Assembly: GCA_036365515.1 (NCBI GenBank)
Contig: CM070876.1
Location: 39,207,195 to 39,271,194, forward strand
Length of the DNA: 64,000 bases
Origin: Torymus aiolomorphi
Lineage: Eukaryota; Arthropoda; Insecta; Hymenoptera; Torymidae
Direction: 5' to 3'
Each line of letters starts with the position of its first letter. Positions within the stretch are counted from its first letter, which is position 1. The position numbers were made by a program, and so were the translations under genes. The notes beneath the pieces were generated by a model. The model ran no database searches. It saw nothing but the letters and a program-made list of their open reading frames with translations, and was not told the origin of the DNA. Shown here piece after piece: positions 52,276 to 64,000 of this stretch.

Positions 52276-53102
52276 TTAGTTTTTTCATAATTATCTCAGT
52301 CATCCAATGTTTGTATTAGGTTAACAACGCCGGATGACAAAGATAATTAATGAAAATTAAAAATTGAATAAAAACAATGGAAAATACGAGAATATTGATA
52401 AGTATGTGATTCCAGATAGGCTCCGACATCCCCTTAAAAGTTATTTCAACATTGTACACTGAGAGGAGGAGTTTGGAAACTACATTTTATTAATAACTAA
52501 TAAAATTAAAAATGTTATCTAAAATATTGTAACAGTTACAATATTTATATTTGAATAGGGAAGTTTTAGAAGGTAGAGGGAGGAGACAAAGCCTAATTTT
52601 GTATGTCACCTTGCAAAAATATACAACATTTTTAAACATTTCAAAAAATTTTAAGAATTTCAAAAATTTTGAAAATTTGTTTCATTTTCAATTCACTTTT
52701 TTTAAATGATTGATTTTGAACTTTACGGTAGCGTTCAGGAGGTAAATAACCTCTATTTTACTTAGATTCATTAATTTAGCAAATTTTAGCTTTGAGTAAC
52801 TGTACAGCGAAAATGTCCGACAATTAGGATATGGCCGATCACTACAGTCTCCACCCTACTTATGTTATTTTTTTAAAAAATTTTAAAAATTTTTAAATTT
52901 AATTTTGTTTTACTTTACGAAATTACTTTACAGATAGAAGCCGCAACCTTATGAATATTTCGACATTGCTATTAAATTGGAGAAGAAGAAAAAAGAAAAA
53001 TCGGAATTTATAAATAATATTGCATTATGATGTGAAAGATAATATATTAAGAGTAAGTATATGGAATATGGAATGGCTTGTAAATAGAATTTGGGTATAC
53101 TG
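52276..53102. other. AT-rich DNA with a MITE end at about 52418-52436
   Basis: GGCTCCGACATCCCCTTAA duplicates the right end of the element at 20526-20982. The rest is low-complexity. Confidence 0.45.
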
Positions 53103-54402
53103 AAAAAAAATTTTATATATTCAAGTAAATCGAACTTGGGTGATATCACCAATAAATGAACATTTAAGTCCAGTGAATGAACGGGACACGTGATATGTTT
53201 AATCGCTTAAATAAAATGCTTTTATGATACTAAGCCGTAAAAAAATGACTTTTTTCAAAGTTTAAAATTGAGGGAAGGTGCTTTATCAGGCCAGAAACAT
53301 TAAAAATTTTTTTTTATCAACGATTTCTATTAAAAAATGTTCATTTACTAGTGTTTGGTCCACCACTGGTGACCCTGGTTTCAAGGTGGCTTGGGAGCGA
53401 GGATTGGTCACATTACTAAAATTTATTTACAATCGTTTGTTCACACGTTATAATGTAAAAAACTATATCGTATAAAAATATGGATCTTAAAGTAAAAATT
53501 TTTTTCAATGAAATTTCAACATTGCAAAAGTAGATATCACCCAATAAAAAAAATTCAATAAACTATGAAAATCTTTTTTATTTTTGATCTGATTTAAAAT
53601 TGGATTCATTTTGTTCCACGTGCGATTTCATAAGGAGTCATCGATATCAAAATTGAAAAAATTTAAAAACCTGCAATAGTACATTACGCTACCAGTGCGG
53701 GAATAGTACATTATGATACACGTGTCATAAGTCGTTCTTTATGGCACGACGTTAAGCGCACTCGCTACGCTCGGGCGCTTAATGTACTATTACGTCGCGT
53801 GTGACGTTTACATCCGAGCGAAGCGAGGGTGGAAAGGCACACGAGACGAGAATCTCTTTCCCGAACATGTAGCATACAGTATTTTTTGGTACAACGTGTG
53901 GAAAGCTAGATTTTGAGCACACGTTTTTTGCCGAGCGTGTGCAAAATCGAGCTTGCGCACGAGTATCGCAAATATACATCCACATGTTTATAGGTTCATA
54001 CACGTTTTTTATAAACAAATAGATGTATTTTTGCAGATTTGGAAAATTTTTCAATTTTGATGTCGATGACTTCCTGTGAAATTGCACGTGAAACAAAATG
54101 AGTTCTTCCAATTTTAAATCAGATCAAAAATAAAAAGATTTTTATAGTTTATTGAATTTTTTTTATTGGGCAATATCTACTTTGCAATGTTGAAATTTCG
54201 TTGAAAATAATTTTTTTTTTGTTACTTAAAGATCCATATTTTTCTATGATACCGTTTTTTACATTATATAACATGTGAACAAACGATTGTAAACAAATTT
54301 TAGTAATGTGACCAATAAATTCTTGCTCCCAAGCCACCTTAAAACAAGTAATATTTACTTAAAACAAGTCCGATTTACTTGAATATATCAAAAATTTTTT
54401 TA
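53103..54402. mobile_element. Large nested inverted-repeat element
   Basis: Outer ends pair (TATATTCAAGTAAATCGAAC near 53119 with its complement near 54367). A long inner pair, about 53383-53673 with 54033-54340, starts AAGGTGGCTTGGGAGC. The left side has extra sequence (53141-53382), suggesting nesting. The centre (53680-54030) is a hairpin-core repeat unit. Related fragments occur at 36130-36420. Confidence 0.7.
53683..53970. repeat. Hairpin-core repeat unit inside the large inverted repeat
   Basis: TTAAGCGC/GCGCTTAA arms (53752-53782) enclose ACTCGCTACGCTCGG. GAGCGAAGCGAGGGTGG at 53815 and CAGTATTTTTTGG then GCGTGTGCAAAATCGAG follow. The order matches 190-345 at the left edge of the window. 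Confidence 0.7.
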
Positions 54403-55000
54403 GTGTATGAGAATGCTCACACTTTCTTATCAATTATCCACATCGGTGCATTATGAAACACGGAAACGTGCAGCGATTGGGAGTAAAAATTTGTATTTTT
54501 TTAATGGTAGCAATGAAAGCCTATTGCTTTATTACTACTATTAAAAGAATATCACTGGGCTTTTAGCTTTTATTTTCGAAAATCCTTTCTGATTGCTGGT
54601 TAATGTCTCGTTCATTCATTTTACATTTGCCATTGCAGTGCGATTGGTTCAAACTGTAAGAGGGATCAGTGACATTAATAGTAGGGCATTTCAAAGAGCG
54701 TTAATAAATAAACTCATACTATTTTCAATTCTATGATATTGTTCGCCGATACCTCTTGTTCAAAAAATAAACTTTTCACAATAGCCATAAAGCTATAATG
54801 TATGCCATCTTGTTAAACTTTTATAAAAGCGCGCTCCGTTTTATTTCTATTCGAAACCGAAAGAAGATTAGTATAGCATTGAAGCGGAAATCGACAACTG
54901 CTTCGTTTTAGGTCACATCCGAGGCAATAGGATTGTCGGAAGACGCCGTATCAAAGAATTGAAATATTTTATCTTCGATCTCGTTCTCTGAAGCGTGATA
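54403..55000. other. AT-rich DNA without recognised features
   Basis: No exon or repeat of note was seen. Composition turns CpG-rich after 55000. Confidence 0.45.
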
Positions 55001-57900
55001 CACTTAAAAGACACGTGAGAGCTCCTTTTCCTTGCAATTTTCACATGCTAAAAAGCCCTCTCACGCGCGCACGAGCGTTTGAATTGTCAAGAAGCGGATC
55101 CGCAGCTAAGACCGTTGAATTTTCACCTTGACACCGAGTGAACAAAGGGCAAAAGAGAGGCCGGCGAGCGGGAGAGCAAGCACTTTGCAAGCGCAAAACG
55201 CGCACAGGCGACGTACAGTGCAAAATATAAACGAGCGACGAGAGGAGTGCCGACAAAAGCGCTAAAGCGACGGGCGCGCGCGCGAGTGCTCCGAAACAAA
55301 TTTCAGGCTACAGAACACGCCAAAGAGAAAGAGAGAACGAGAGAAGAGGTTCGCAGAGTAACCGCGCGCATAATCATGAATCACGTTATCAAAAATTCAA
55401 GCTAACTGCCCACTCGGGCCCCGGGCGCGCTGAGGTGAGAGCGCGGAAAAAGGACCAGTCTAGAGCTAGAAGCGAGCGTGTTTACCCTAAAACTCGCCGT
55501 GAGAGGCACAAAAAGACGAAAAGGAGAAAGAGCGAGCCCGCGGCGATAAATGAACAGCGGGCCACACACGCGCGAGCGCGCATCAAGAAAAGTCCCGCTG
55601 CTAGATTGCTCTCGCTCCGAAATACATCATGTGCACAGTATTTTCCAAAGCGAGCGAACGCTTGGGCATTCTGTTGTGCCCTCGCCGTCTTTCTCTCCTT
55701 CCTTCCTTCTATCTCTCTCGCTCTCTTTCTCTTACTCTCTCGGGGCGCCCGCTAGCTAGCGCGCGCCGAGGAAAAAGGACGAAAAGGAGCAGCGGGAGCA
55801 CAGGAGTCGCGCGCATAAAAGAAAGAAAAAGCGGCTAAAAGCGCACAGCGTAAGCATACACTCGTCGGGGCGCCGGCAGCAGAGAGGAGACAGCCGGAAA
55901 AGCCGATGCCGACGAGGACGAGCCTGCCTGCACCTGTCAAAACCCGCGCTAGCGAGCGAGCAAGCCCGCGACAAAGGCTCGCAAGAACAACACGGCGCGC
56001 GAGCTTTATCGTGACAGCGGCTCGAGGGGAGAGACGGAGAAGGAAGCATCGCCGTCGGCGACGGCCCCGAGAAGGACGAGGCGCTCCTTTGTATCCTCGA
56101 CTTCCGAGCCACGTCCAGTCCTCGTCGCCCAAACAAAGCTCACGCGACACGCGGGGATAGATTATGGGGAAAGGAAACAATGCACCAGGACGCGGGGAAG
56201 AAAGGAGCTGGGCGCCCTCTCTCTCTCTCTCTCTCTATCGGTATGCGGGGGAGTGAGGGAAGAGTTATGTGCACGGCGCACGCACGTACCTCGCCCGGCG
56301 GCGCCGATTGCGGCTCCTCGTCCCTAGGAGGCATCCTCGGGGAGCCGTGAAGTCCTTTTTGTGGTACTGGCTGCGGTGCGCCGCCGCTGCCGCCGCCACT
56401 GCTGCTGCTGCTACTGTCGACGTCCTGCGCTCCGAACGCGCTGCTCCTCCGTCCTTCGCTCTCGCTCCTTCTTTCTCTCGCGAGCGTGCGCAGGAGCGAG
56501 ACAGCGCTACATCGGGCCTTCCTCGCCCTTCGCGCTCTATCTCCGTCTCCTCTGTCGGTGCAGCGTATAGCTATCGGCTGTCCTGTGTGTCGCTGCTACG
56601 GGGGCCGATGATATACACCGCGCGCGCACACACACTGCCGCAGAGCGACACACGTAAGTAGCAGCAGCACGTCGCGTCCCCCTCTCGCTCTTCCTCTGTC
56701 TCTTTGCAGCGTAATCTCCACCGGCGGAGGAGAGAGCCTTCCCCCGGCTCGGTGTGCGCGCGGACGACGGAGCCCGGGCGGACCGACACCTTGCGCGCAG
56801 CGGAGCCTAGTCCTCGTGCTGGTAGTGGTAGCGGCTCGACGGACCCTTCTGCTCCTGCTGCGGCTGCTGCTGTTCCTGCACGGGCTCTGCTCGCGCCGCC
56901 GCCATTAAACTCGCACTGACACATAGGCCGACTAGCGGCTGCGGCTCGACTAGCGCAGGCAGGCAGCCAGCGGCGCTCTCCGCTCTCCCGATGCGTATAC
57001 TATATGCTGCGCGCTCTCTGCGCTTCTCCCTCCTCTCTCTCGCACGCACACGGGCGCACAAGTGTAGTGGCCGTGTGAAGGGCTCTTCTCCGACTCCCTC
57101 TCTGGTGCCGCATGCGTACGCACGTGTGCGCGTGTGTATGTGCGCGCGCGCGAGCGCAAGAATAGAGGAGAGAAATGCAGCGCGGCGGTCTCGTGACGGT
57201 CACCGAGCTCCTCGCCCGGCTCGCGGGCAGTCCGCGTGATGTGACGCGCCGAGAAGTTGGGAAAGAGGCGCAGTCACTCGCTCGGCCCTGATTTATGGCA
57301 TTTTACCATTAGCCGCAGCTGTTTTCCTCTGCGGCTGTCTCGTATAGACGCCTCTACTCAGTTTATGCGCGCGCTCGCGCCCAAGTATCGCCGGGCCTCT
57401 CTAGATATAGGTATACGCTATCGGGAGTGTGCATCGCGCGGGAGAGGAGAGAGAGAGAGAGCCGGAAAGAGCCCGGGCACGAGACAGGCGCGTTTGAAGA
57501 ATGCCGATGGACGGGGGATATATTTTTGGGGCGGAGTGCTGCACGGCACTTTAGGAGAGAACACACGCAGACGGCCACCCGAACGTGTTAACTTGCCGAT
57601 AAATTGCCACGCGCGCGCATGAAGCAAGGGGTATATAGGTATAGCAGCTGACGCGTGCTCTCCTCGTCGTCTTGCATTTCGGAGCAGCTCGTGCACGAGT
57701 TCGGATATCGGAAAGGGCTCATATTGTTTATTTGATGAGAATTGTCTTTTTTAAGAGGCTTAGGCCGGATTTCGGTGATGGAATGTACTTTAATGGACGG
57801 GATACATCCTATTTGGGATGTGCCTTCATTCGGCCATAAAGTCAAATTCCATTCTATGGTTGTGAAGCGCCGGCCGCTCATGCGACGTCACTCGCAAGTG
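55001..57900 (-). promoter_or_regulatory. CpG island, probable PlexB promoter region
   Basis: Nearly 3 kb of CpG-rich DNA with CTCTCTC and GAGAGAG tracts, by far the largest island in the window and the first one upstream of PlexB. A minus-strand donor GAG|GTACGTG at 56290-56289 and the acceptor of the PlexB start exon at 44619-44618 would make an intron of about 11.7 kb. The many overlapping Arg/Ala-rich open frames on both strands are GC-driven and not credible genes. Transcription start and gene identity are inferred from position only. Confidence 0.45.
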
Positions 57901-59211
57901 ACAGACTCGAAATAAATCAGTGCCGGGAGTCGGGAGAAAAAGAAACTCAACGCGCGCAATGTTTATCTTATAATAAAATTAAAAAATTGAAAAGCAACAG
58001 ATATTTATGGCGACTCGATGATTCAGGGCATGATGCTTCGTGCAGTGGCTCAATTATGCAGAGCGTGATTTGTAAATCAGTATACAATAAAATTATACGC
58101 TTTTTGTCGGCATTAAATAGTCAAGAGGCTCTATATAGATTCATGAGGTCGCAGGCGCACGGGCGCGCGGGCGAAACGGTTAGACGGTGAGTGGCAAAGG
58201 CCCCTAATAGGTGCACAAAAACTCAAACTCCCATCTCCTAAATTTTTCACTAATCATGCATTATGCAGGTAGCACTTTCAGAGGGAGGGAAACCTCTGTT
58301 ATGCCGGCTGCGCCCCGAGTCAAAAGGGAGGTCTATTTGGCTTTGTCGCATTGTGCAGCCGAAAAATTGATTTTCAAGCCTGGAAATATCTTCTCTCCCT
58401 TCTACTAGCACCCTATTTTTAAACGCTTAAATGCGACTTATTCGTTCCACTTCGACTGCCTAATTTGGGACTTTAAAGTGGGCTTTGGAAAATCCTTAAA
58501 ACTGAGTAAATAATGACTACCGTGGACAAAACTTTTGAACATCATCTATTGATGTGGCTAGAAAACGAATTAATTCTTTTTATTATTTTTTGCAATAATA
58601 TTGTGTCATTTAGCCTCTATTTCAAAGCCAACACTAATCTTTTATTAATATTGATATTTCAATAATTAGAGCATCCAAATTTTCGTAATATGCCATTCTG
58701 CATAATATGCCATTTTAGTTATTATTCTAAATTTTAAAATAAATTCACATTCCTGTGAAAAAACAAATGACCTGAGTTTATTAATATTTTTTTATTTCGT
58801 TTATAATTATCTCAAAGTTAATATTTTTATTTCACGCTCAAAAATGAAACTCTGGCACACTATATGATTTCAAACTTAGACTTAGCGTATAAATCCTTAC
58901 GGGTGAATCCTAATTACATCAACATTTACAATACAATGATTTCGATGTCACGTAAATGATCATAAAATTGTTAATAAAGTACGTTATAACGAAATCCTCT
59001 TTAATATAAAAGTTATATCAAAGGCTATATTTTAAAAAATATGATTACCATTATATTTAGAACTTTTACCCGATACTTCTTAAGAGTGATATTACAACAA
59101 CTTTATAAAAATTTTTGTTTCTATTCATTATCGAAATAGAAGTTATGGTTAGTATTTTTTTATTAGTTTATAAAACAGTAACACGAGTTTCTTATGTGTC
59201 GTAAAATAATG
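57901..59211. other. Intergenic DNA without recognised genes
   Basis: Mixed composition to about 58400, then AT-rich. A TGCGACGTCACTCGC site near 57880 resembles a CRE. Nothing else was recognised. Confidence 0.4.
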
Positions 59212-59444
59212 CACTGAGAGAAAAAGGTTTGTAAAAATTACTATACTGTCTGATGAAGCTGTCACAGACTGTAAAAACTCACAAAATTACTATACTTTAC
59301 AGTAAATTTTTCTACACTTATAGTAAATTTTCCTATATTTTTAGCAAAATTTCTTATAAAGTATGGTCATTTTTTGGGTTTTCACAGTCTGTGACAGCTT
59401 TATCGGACAGTATATTAATTGTTACAAACCTTTTTCTCTCAGTG
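59212..59444. mobile_element. MITE with CACTGAGAGAAAAAGG ends
   Basis: A 233-bp foldback whose ends CACTGAGAGAAAAAGGTTTG are exactly inverted at the right. Inner parts (CTGTCTGATGAAGCTGTCAC against GTGACAGCTTTATCGGACAG) also pair. No clear target duplication was found. Confidence 0.75.
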
Positions 59445-61690
59445 TGCACACAAATGCATGCGCGTACATACACACGTTTGTGTAAATAAACAATTATAAT
59501 AATAAAAATTATTCAGGAGCTAGGTAAACTATTATTGAAAATAAATTTGATAAAAAAAATGTTGAGCACGTGAAAGATTATACAAAGGTGAGAATAATAC
59601 GACTTGTATAAATTAATATTTTTACGATGCATTTTTTTCCATTTACAGAATTATTGCGAAAAATGATCGAAATTCATGTATCGCCGCACTTTATAACATA
59701 AAACAGGTGCATAAATCTTGCACCCCAATTTTTCAGTGTCCTAATATCAATTTATCAAAACTTTGCTTAATCGATGCGTGTTTCTTGACAAACCTGTTTT
59801 TGATCCTCAAGAGGCTCTAAAATTAACAAACGGCTATTTATGTCCCTCGACTTTTTCATTCCATATTCGTTACCTGATTATTATAAGGTATTTTTTATAT
59901 CAAGATTTTTATAGAGATCGATTTGTTTTGAGATTTCTGATCATTAAATGTGCCTTTATTTATAAATTCGGTGAATATGCCTGAAAACTGCTTTCAAAGT
60001 ACCTATATTTTATAATTAAAAAAGTTCACTTTATTGGAATACGAATTATTATCAATATAGTGTATTGCTCGCCGATCTTGTTATATAATTATTGATAGGA
60101 GTTGTAATTATTGATTACTGTTTTATTATATTAGCTATCAAGTATTTAATGATACATTCTATATTCATATTTATAATTTATACTTACAATTGAGTTGACA
60201 TTTTACAAACAAGTTCATAACAACAGGTTAAGAGCTAGATAATTTTCTGTAGGTTAAATATAAATAGTGTGTCAGAAAAAAATAAAAAAACGCTATGTTA
60301 CATATAATCTGGAATGAATTTAGCAATTTTAAAGACAAAAATAATGAATACAGGTAACTTTTAAATTCGTAAGTTTCTAAAATCTTATTAAATATTTATC
60401 ATGTCATATTGATGATGTGGATTAATATGTTTAATTTAGTTTCCATAATTGAACAAGAGATTCTCATTGTTTAAAGTACATAGGCACCTCGCCATTGAAT
60501 TCATTATGCGCGGGGGGGGGGGGGGGACGATTTTATCAAATCACCAGGCGAACTAAGAAAACCACCGGTCTTTTATTTCATCCGCTCTCTCCTACATAAT
60601 AAGACAGAGTTCGCCATTGCATTCAGAAAAGCTTTGTGCACCTGTGAGTAATGAATGATGTTAGGCGCATACAAAGCAGAATGACAACGGTTGTTCGGCA
60701 ATGCTTGCAGCGGAATAATAAATTAAGCACTCTTATTAATGAACAAAAGAAAGTTTATAAGCAAAATTATCAACGCTTTCTCATCTTGAATATATTTCAT
60801 TCATTTGACTAACTTTTAATTTTTCCATAACTATTTATAGGTATTTTTCAAGGTATACTATACAACTTCTTATGCATTTGATCGCTATAAAAGCGTATTT
60901 CAGAACTAGTACTATATAACATAATTTTTTACATTTTTTGTTGTAAGTATATATTAGGTCATACAACGTGGCTTTTTCGAAATATTTTTGATTTGGACTT
61001 GATAAAAAAGAATTGGATAAAAAAGAAAACTTTTTATTCTGCAAGCCCGTTGGAAACGAATTATATATTAAGAAATAATTGTAAAATATTTTTTAGCATA
61101 CATTCTTAAGGTGGTTTTGTATAGTATAGAAATAGGATTACAGTTTCGGTATTCCTTAAAAGTTTACATTGTCTTTCGTTTTGTCAATATCATTTCAGAC
61201 AAAATACTTTTTATTAATAATTCTAAAGGTGGAATTCCCGTCATGTATTAGCATGAAAGTGCCAAATAACAATAATAAACGATCATGAGTAAATGATTAT
61301 CCCAATCTAATAAATGAGTAAGCTTGAAAAGGCTCGTGTTTATTTCCGTTGATATTCTACAACACGTACATGGTTACATGGTTTTTTTATTAGCAACTAA
61401 ATAAAATTTTGAGAATTGTTTTTAGTTTCAACTGTATATTTTTAAAAACGTCGGCATGCACTGATCTGATTGAAAAATAATAATTTGTTGACTATCTTCG
61501 TTTGAAATAAATACAAAATAGATTAAAATCATAAGTAATTTTTATTTTATCGTCCCAAAATTCTCCCAAAATTACCCCAAAACTGTCCCAAAAATTGTCC
61601 CGAGAATTGCTCCGTAAAAAAATAGTTTAAGTACCTAAAGGTCATCGGAAGTGGAAATCCGGAGAACCGGAAAAAATGGAAGCAGCTTAA
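59445..61690. other. AT-rich intergenic DNA
   Basis: No genes. A run of 15 G lies at 60512-60526, and short CGCCATTG repeats lie near 60490 and 60612. A CCCAAAA-rich stretch lies at 61555-61605. Confidence 0.45.
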
Positions 61691-61916
61691 CCCTTTGAGG
61701 GGTACATTTTTTCCTGAAAAAATCTATTTTTTTGTCAGTTGATTGTTTATACCTACAAAAAAGTTGTGGTAATTTTTTGTAATAGTTGTGTAACATAGTT
61801 ATTTAAAAGTCTAAAAAACGCCTTTGTCTAGATTCAAACTGTGAAACATTAAAGAAATGAAGAAAAAATGAATGTTAAATAGGTGGGAAGTGTATCTCCC
61901 ACCGCGTCTCAAAGGG
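61691..61916. mobile_element. Short MITE with CCCTTTGAG ends
   Basis: Ends CCCTTTGAG and CTCAAAGGG are inverted. The left flank is TTAA and the right flank TCAA, so a piggyBac-like TTAA duplication with one mutation is possible. The middle is AT-rich. Confidence 0.5.
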
Positions 61917-62519
61917 TCAATATAATTTAAGATAAGATACTCAAATATATTTCTTTATATTGAAAGCATGAATGAATAAATAACACTCAATTTATATATA
62001 AACAAGTAGAAAAAGATTTGCGTTTGAAGTAATAAATCTTTATCGGCATTTTTACATAAGTCAGAAAAAGCTCAAAGCAAGTACTTAAGAAAGTTAACTT
62101 TCTAGGATGAAATCACCTACATTGACTTTAATCTCTTTGAGTTTTACTTCAACGTTGGAAAGGCTAATTTCTCGGTAGCAATTGGAAATAAATTGCTTAA
62201 ATAGAAATATATTCGCTTTTGAGAGCAGTTTAGCTAAATTACATTTTCGCTTTTATACAGTATTCATTTCATCAAAAGTCTTTTTTCACGAGTATTTAAT
62301 TAATTTGCTAAAACCAGCATATTATGAATAAGAAGTATTGCATATTTTTAATATATATAGTTTGACTTCTGTAAATGAAATCGTAATTGAAATTCGGTAC
62401 TTTGATGCCTCTGCATTTAAGTAGGGTACCTTATCTTATTTGTCATGCCAGCAATGATAAATTCAATAGAACTGGAAAACTGTGCAGGGGCAGATCTATA
62501 GGTGACGGTCAGTTGATCG

Positions 62520-62690
62520 AAACGTGACGAAAGTGACCACACGCATTCTTCTCCTTTTCCACCCTCCGCGTGGAACTGGTTATCTGTCCCACTCTAGCGC
62601 TACTCGCTATACGCGCACACTACGAGAGTTCTCGAGTTTGTTGTCCCTGCTTTGTGTCCCCTCCTCTTTCCCCTCTTCACTATCACTCAC

Positions 62691-62721
<31 letters not shown>

Positions 62722-62960
62722 TTCTCTCGCTCTCTCTCTTCATATAGGAACAACTGGAAAGCTCGCCAATACGCGTGTACCCTCCCTCCACGCCTCCCTC
62801 GCTCGCTCTTTCTGTCTTTGTCTCTCTTTATTTCTCTCGCACTCACACCGTTAGGAATCCGCGTGCTGAGTGGGCATAGCGCGTGGAAGACTCTTGAGCA
62901 GGAATACACGTAGGGGAGTACGCATAGATCGTAGGGGCGAGTGCCGCGAAACTGTGCACG
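62520..62960. promoter_or_regulatory. CT-rich island, unassigned
   Basis: CTCTCTC tracts (62689-62740) and raised CpG content stand out from AT-rich flanks, as at known promoters here. No gene is visible nearby on either strand; one may begin beyond the right edge. Confidence 0.35.
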
Positions 62961-63757
62961 TTTTTATTAACAATTTTTTTTTACATCTTGTTAAAAATAT
63001 CGATTCGTTATTAAAAATCTACTAAATATTTCTGAGAAACTAAATGAATGTTTTTCAAAACTCCGTTCTGTTATTTATTAAAAAATGTTATTAATTTATT
63101 TTAATTAATTAATATTGTTATTGTTTTTCTTTGCTAGAATTGAACAAGAAAAATGAATGAATGAAAGAAAAATTAATTATAATTTTGTTATACTTTACTT
63201 TTGCAAAATAAAATAGAAACGTTCATAGGTATTGAATGTTTACAAATAATTGCCAACATAACTATAAACGTTCAAATATAGCTCGACTGGTGGTTAATGG
63301 TCTTTTCTCTTGAAAGGTTTTTGTTCACGTTCTTGATATATACCTAGTGATTAAATTTCTGCTCGATTTTACGGAGCAGCCGGATATCATGGAAACATAT
63401 TGACCACCACACGCAAACAATAAAATGACACCATTCGGTTATGAGGACAATCAAATATCTGCATAAGTAGACTATGCTTACATTAAAGATCATGGCGTTT
63501 TTTCAGTCTACAAGTATGTTATATCTTATTACGTCCTATCCAGTTTTCTACTTTTTTTTTATTTTTTTAACAACATAAAAAGTGACTTTTTTATCACTAC
63601 TAGTTTTGATATAGCGTAAAGTTTTACCTCAAAATTGTTATTTCTTTTTATAAAAATACTATTAACTTTACTGTTATGGAAATATTTAATAATTGATCAG
63701 AGCAAGCGTTACATATAACTTACCTTGTGGGCGCTCTCGCAGCCCATAATGAAACTA
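62961..63757. other. AT-rich DNA without recognised features
   Basis: Only A/T runs and scattered short motifs. Confidence 0.45.
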
Positions 63758-63759
63758 TA

Positions 63760-63801
<42 letters not shown>

Positions 63802-63823
63802 ACACACACACACACACACACAC
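63758..63823. repeat. Compound (TAT)n-(CA)n microsatellite
   Basis: About 43 bp of ATT trinucleotides run directly into about 23 bp of CA. Sequence on both sides contains GCAGCCCATAAT and GGGCTGCATAAT in opposite sense, perhaps the arms of an element cut by the window edge. Confidence 0.85.
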
Positions 63824-64000
63824 TTATCGGGGTTTATGTAGCCCAAGACTGTATATTAGTACCTACAGCCCAGAGTTCCCTATGGCAAGTGACTAAAGAA
63901 ATAATGGACCCTGGGGTTATAGACTCTAGGTCGGGCCGCATAAACCCCTATATTTAGAAATATTATGAAGCCCGGGCTGCATAATCAAAATCGGGCTGGA

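Noticed and set aside
55435..57696. Many open frames of 60-142 codons in the CpG island
   Set aside because: They lie on both strands and in all frames with Arg/Ala/Ser bias, as expected of GC-rich DNA with few stop codons.
60512..60526. Run of 15 G as a G-quadruplex or assembly gap marker
   Set aside because: A single homopolymer run has no spaced G tracts. It is more likely a simple repeat or sequencing-prone site.

Overview
The window is eukaryotic nuclear DNA, almost certainly from an insect and most likely a hymenopteran (possibly a chalcid-type wasp; this last step is inference). The reasons are split genes with short GT-AG introns, very AT-rich introns and intergenic DNA, CpG- and CT/GA-rich promoter islands, long CA and TA microsatellites, and many small inverted-repeat elements. 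There is no sign of operons, CRISPR arrays or prokaryotic genes.

Three protein-coding genes can be read with confidence. (1) About 1519-5560, minus strand: a BCL9/legless-type beta-catenin co-activator of Wnt signalling. It has HD1, HD2 and an HD3-like region and runs off the left edge of the window. (2) 15603-16864, plus strand: a compact Integrator complex subunit 12 (IntS12) gene with one PHD finger, 284 residues. (3) 30238-44416, minus strand: a complete class-B plexin (PlexB), nine coding exons, predicted 2014 residues, with sema, PSI and IPT ectodomain, one membrane helix, and a split RasGAP-like domain around a Rho-binding domain. Exon phases agree at every junction in all three.

Layout: legless exons (1.5-5.6 kb) and its CpG/CT-rich promoter island (5.6-7.4 kb); repeat-rich intergenic DNA (7.4-15.2 kb) with two structured mobile elements and two giant microsatellites; IntS12 (15.2-16.9 kb); a gene-poor stretch (17-30 kb) holding a tRNA-headed SINE, a TTAA-flanked MITE and an unassigned CT/CpG-rich island at 22.2-23.7 kb; PlexB (30.2-44.6 kb); a long gene-free stretch (44.6-55 kb) crowded with MITEs and foldback elements; a large CpG island (55-57.9 kb) that probably holds the PlexB promoter and first non-coding exon; then AT-rich DNA with a few more MITEs and another CT-rich island at 62.5-62.95 kb.

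The genes act in separate pathways (nuclear Wnt transcription, snRNA and mRNA 3'-end processing/attenuation, and semaphorin-guided axon navigation). Their closeness has no evident functional meaning. The least ordinary material is non-coding. A recurring short core (CTCGCTNCGCTCGGGCG-like) sits in the loop of small hairpins whose arms differ from locus to locus but stay complementary. A foldback element is built of 30-bp repeats in two opposed arrays. A 37-bp tandem duplication copies a splice donor inside the legless gene. All coordinates come from reading the sequence by eye; no alignment or database search was possible.
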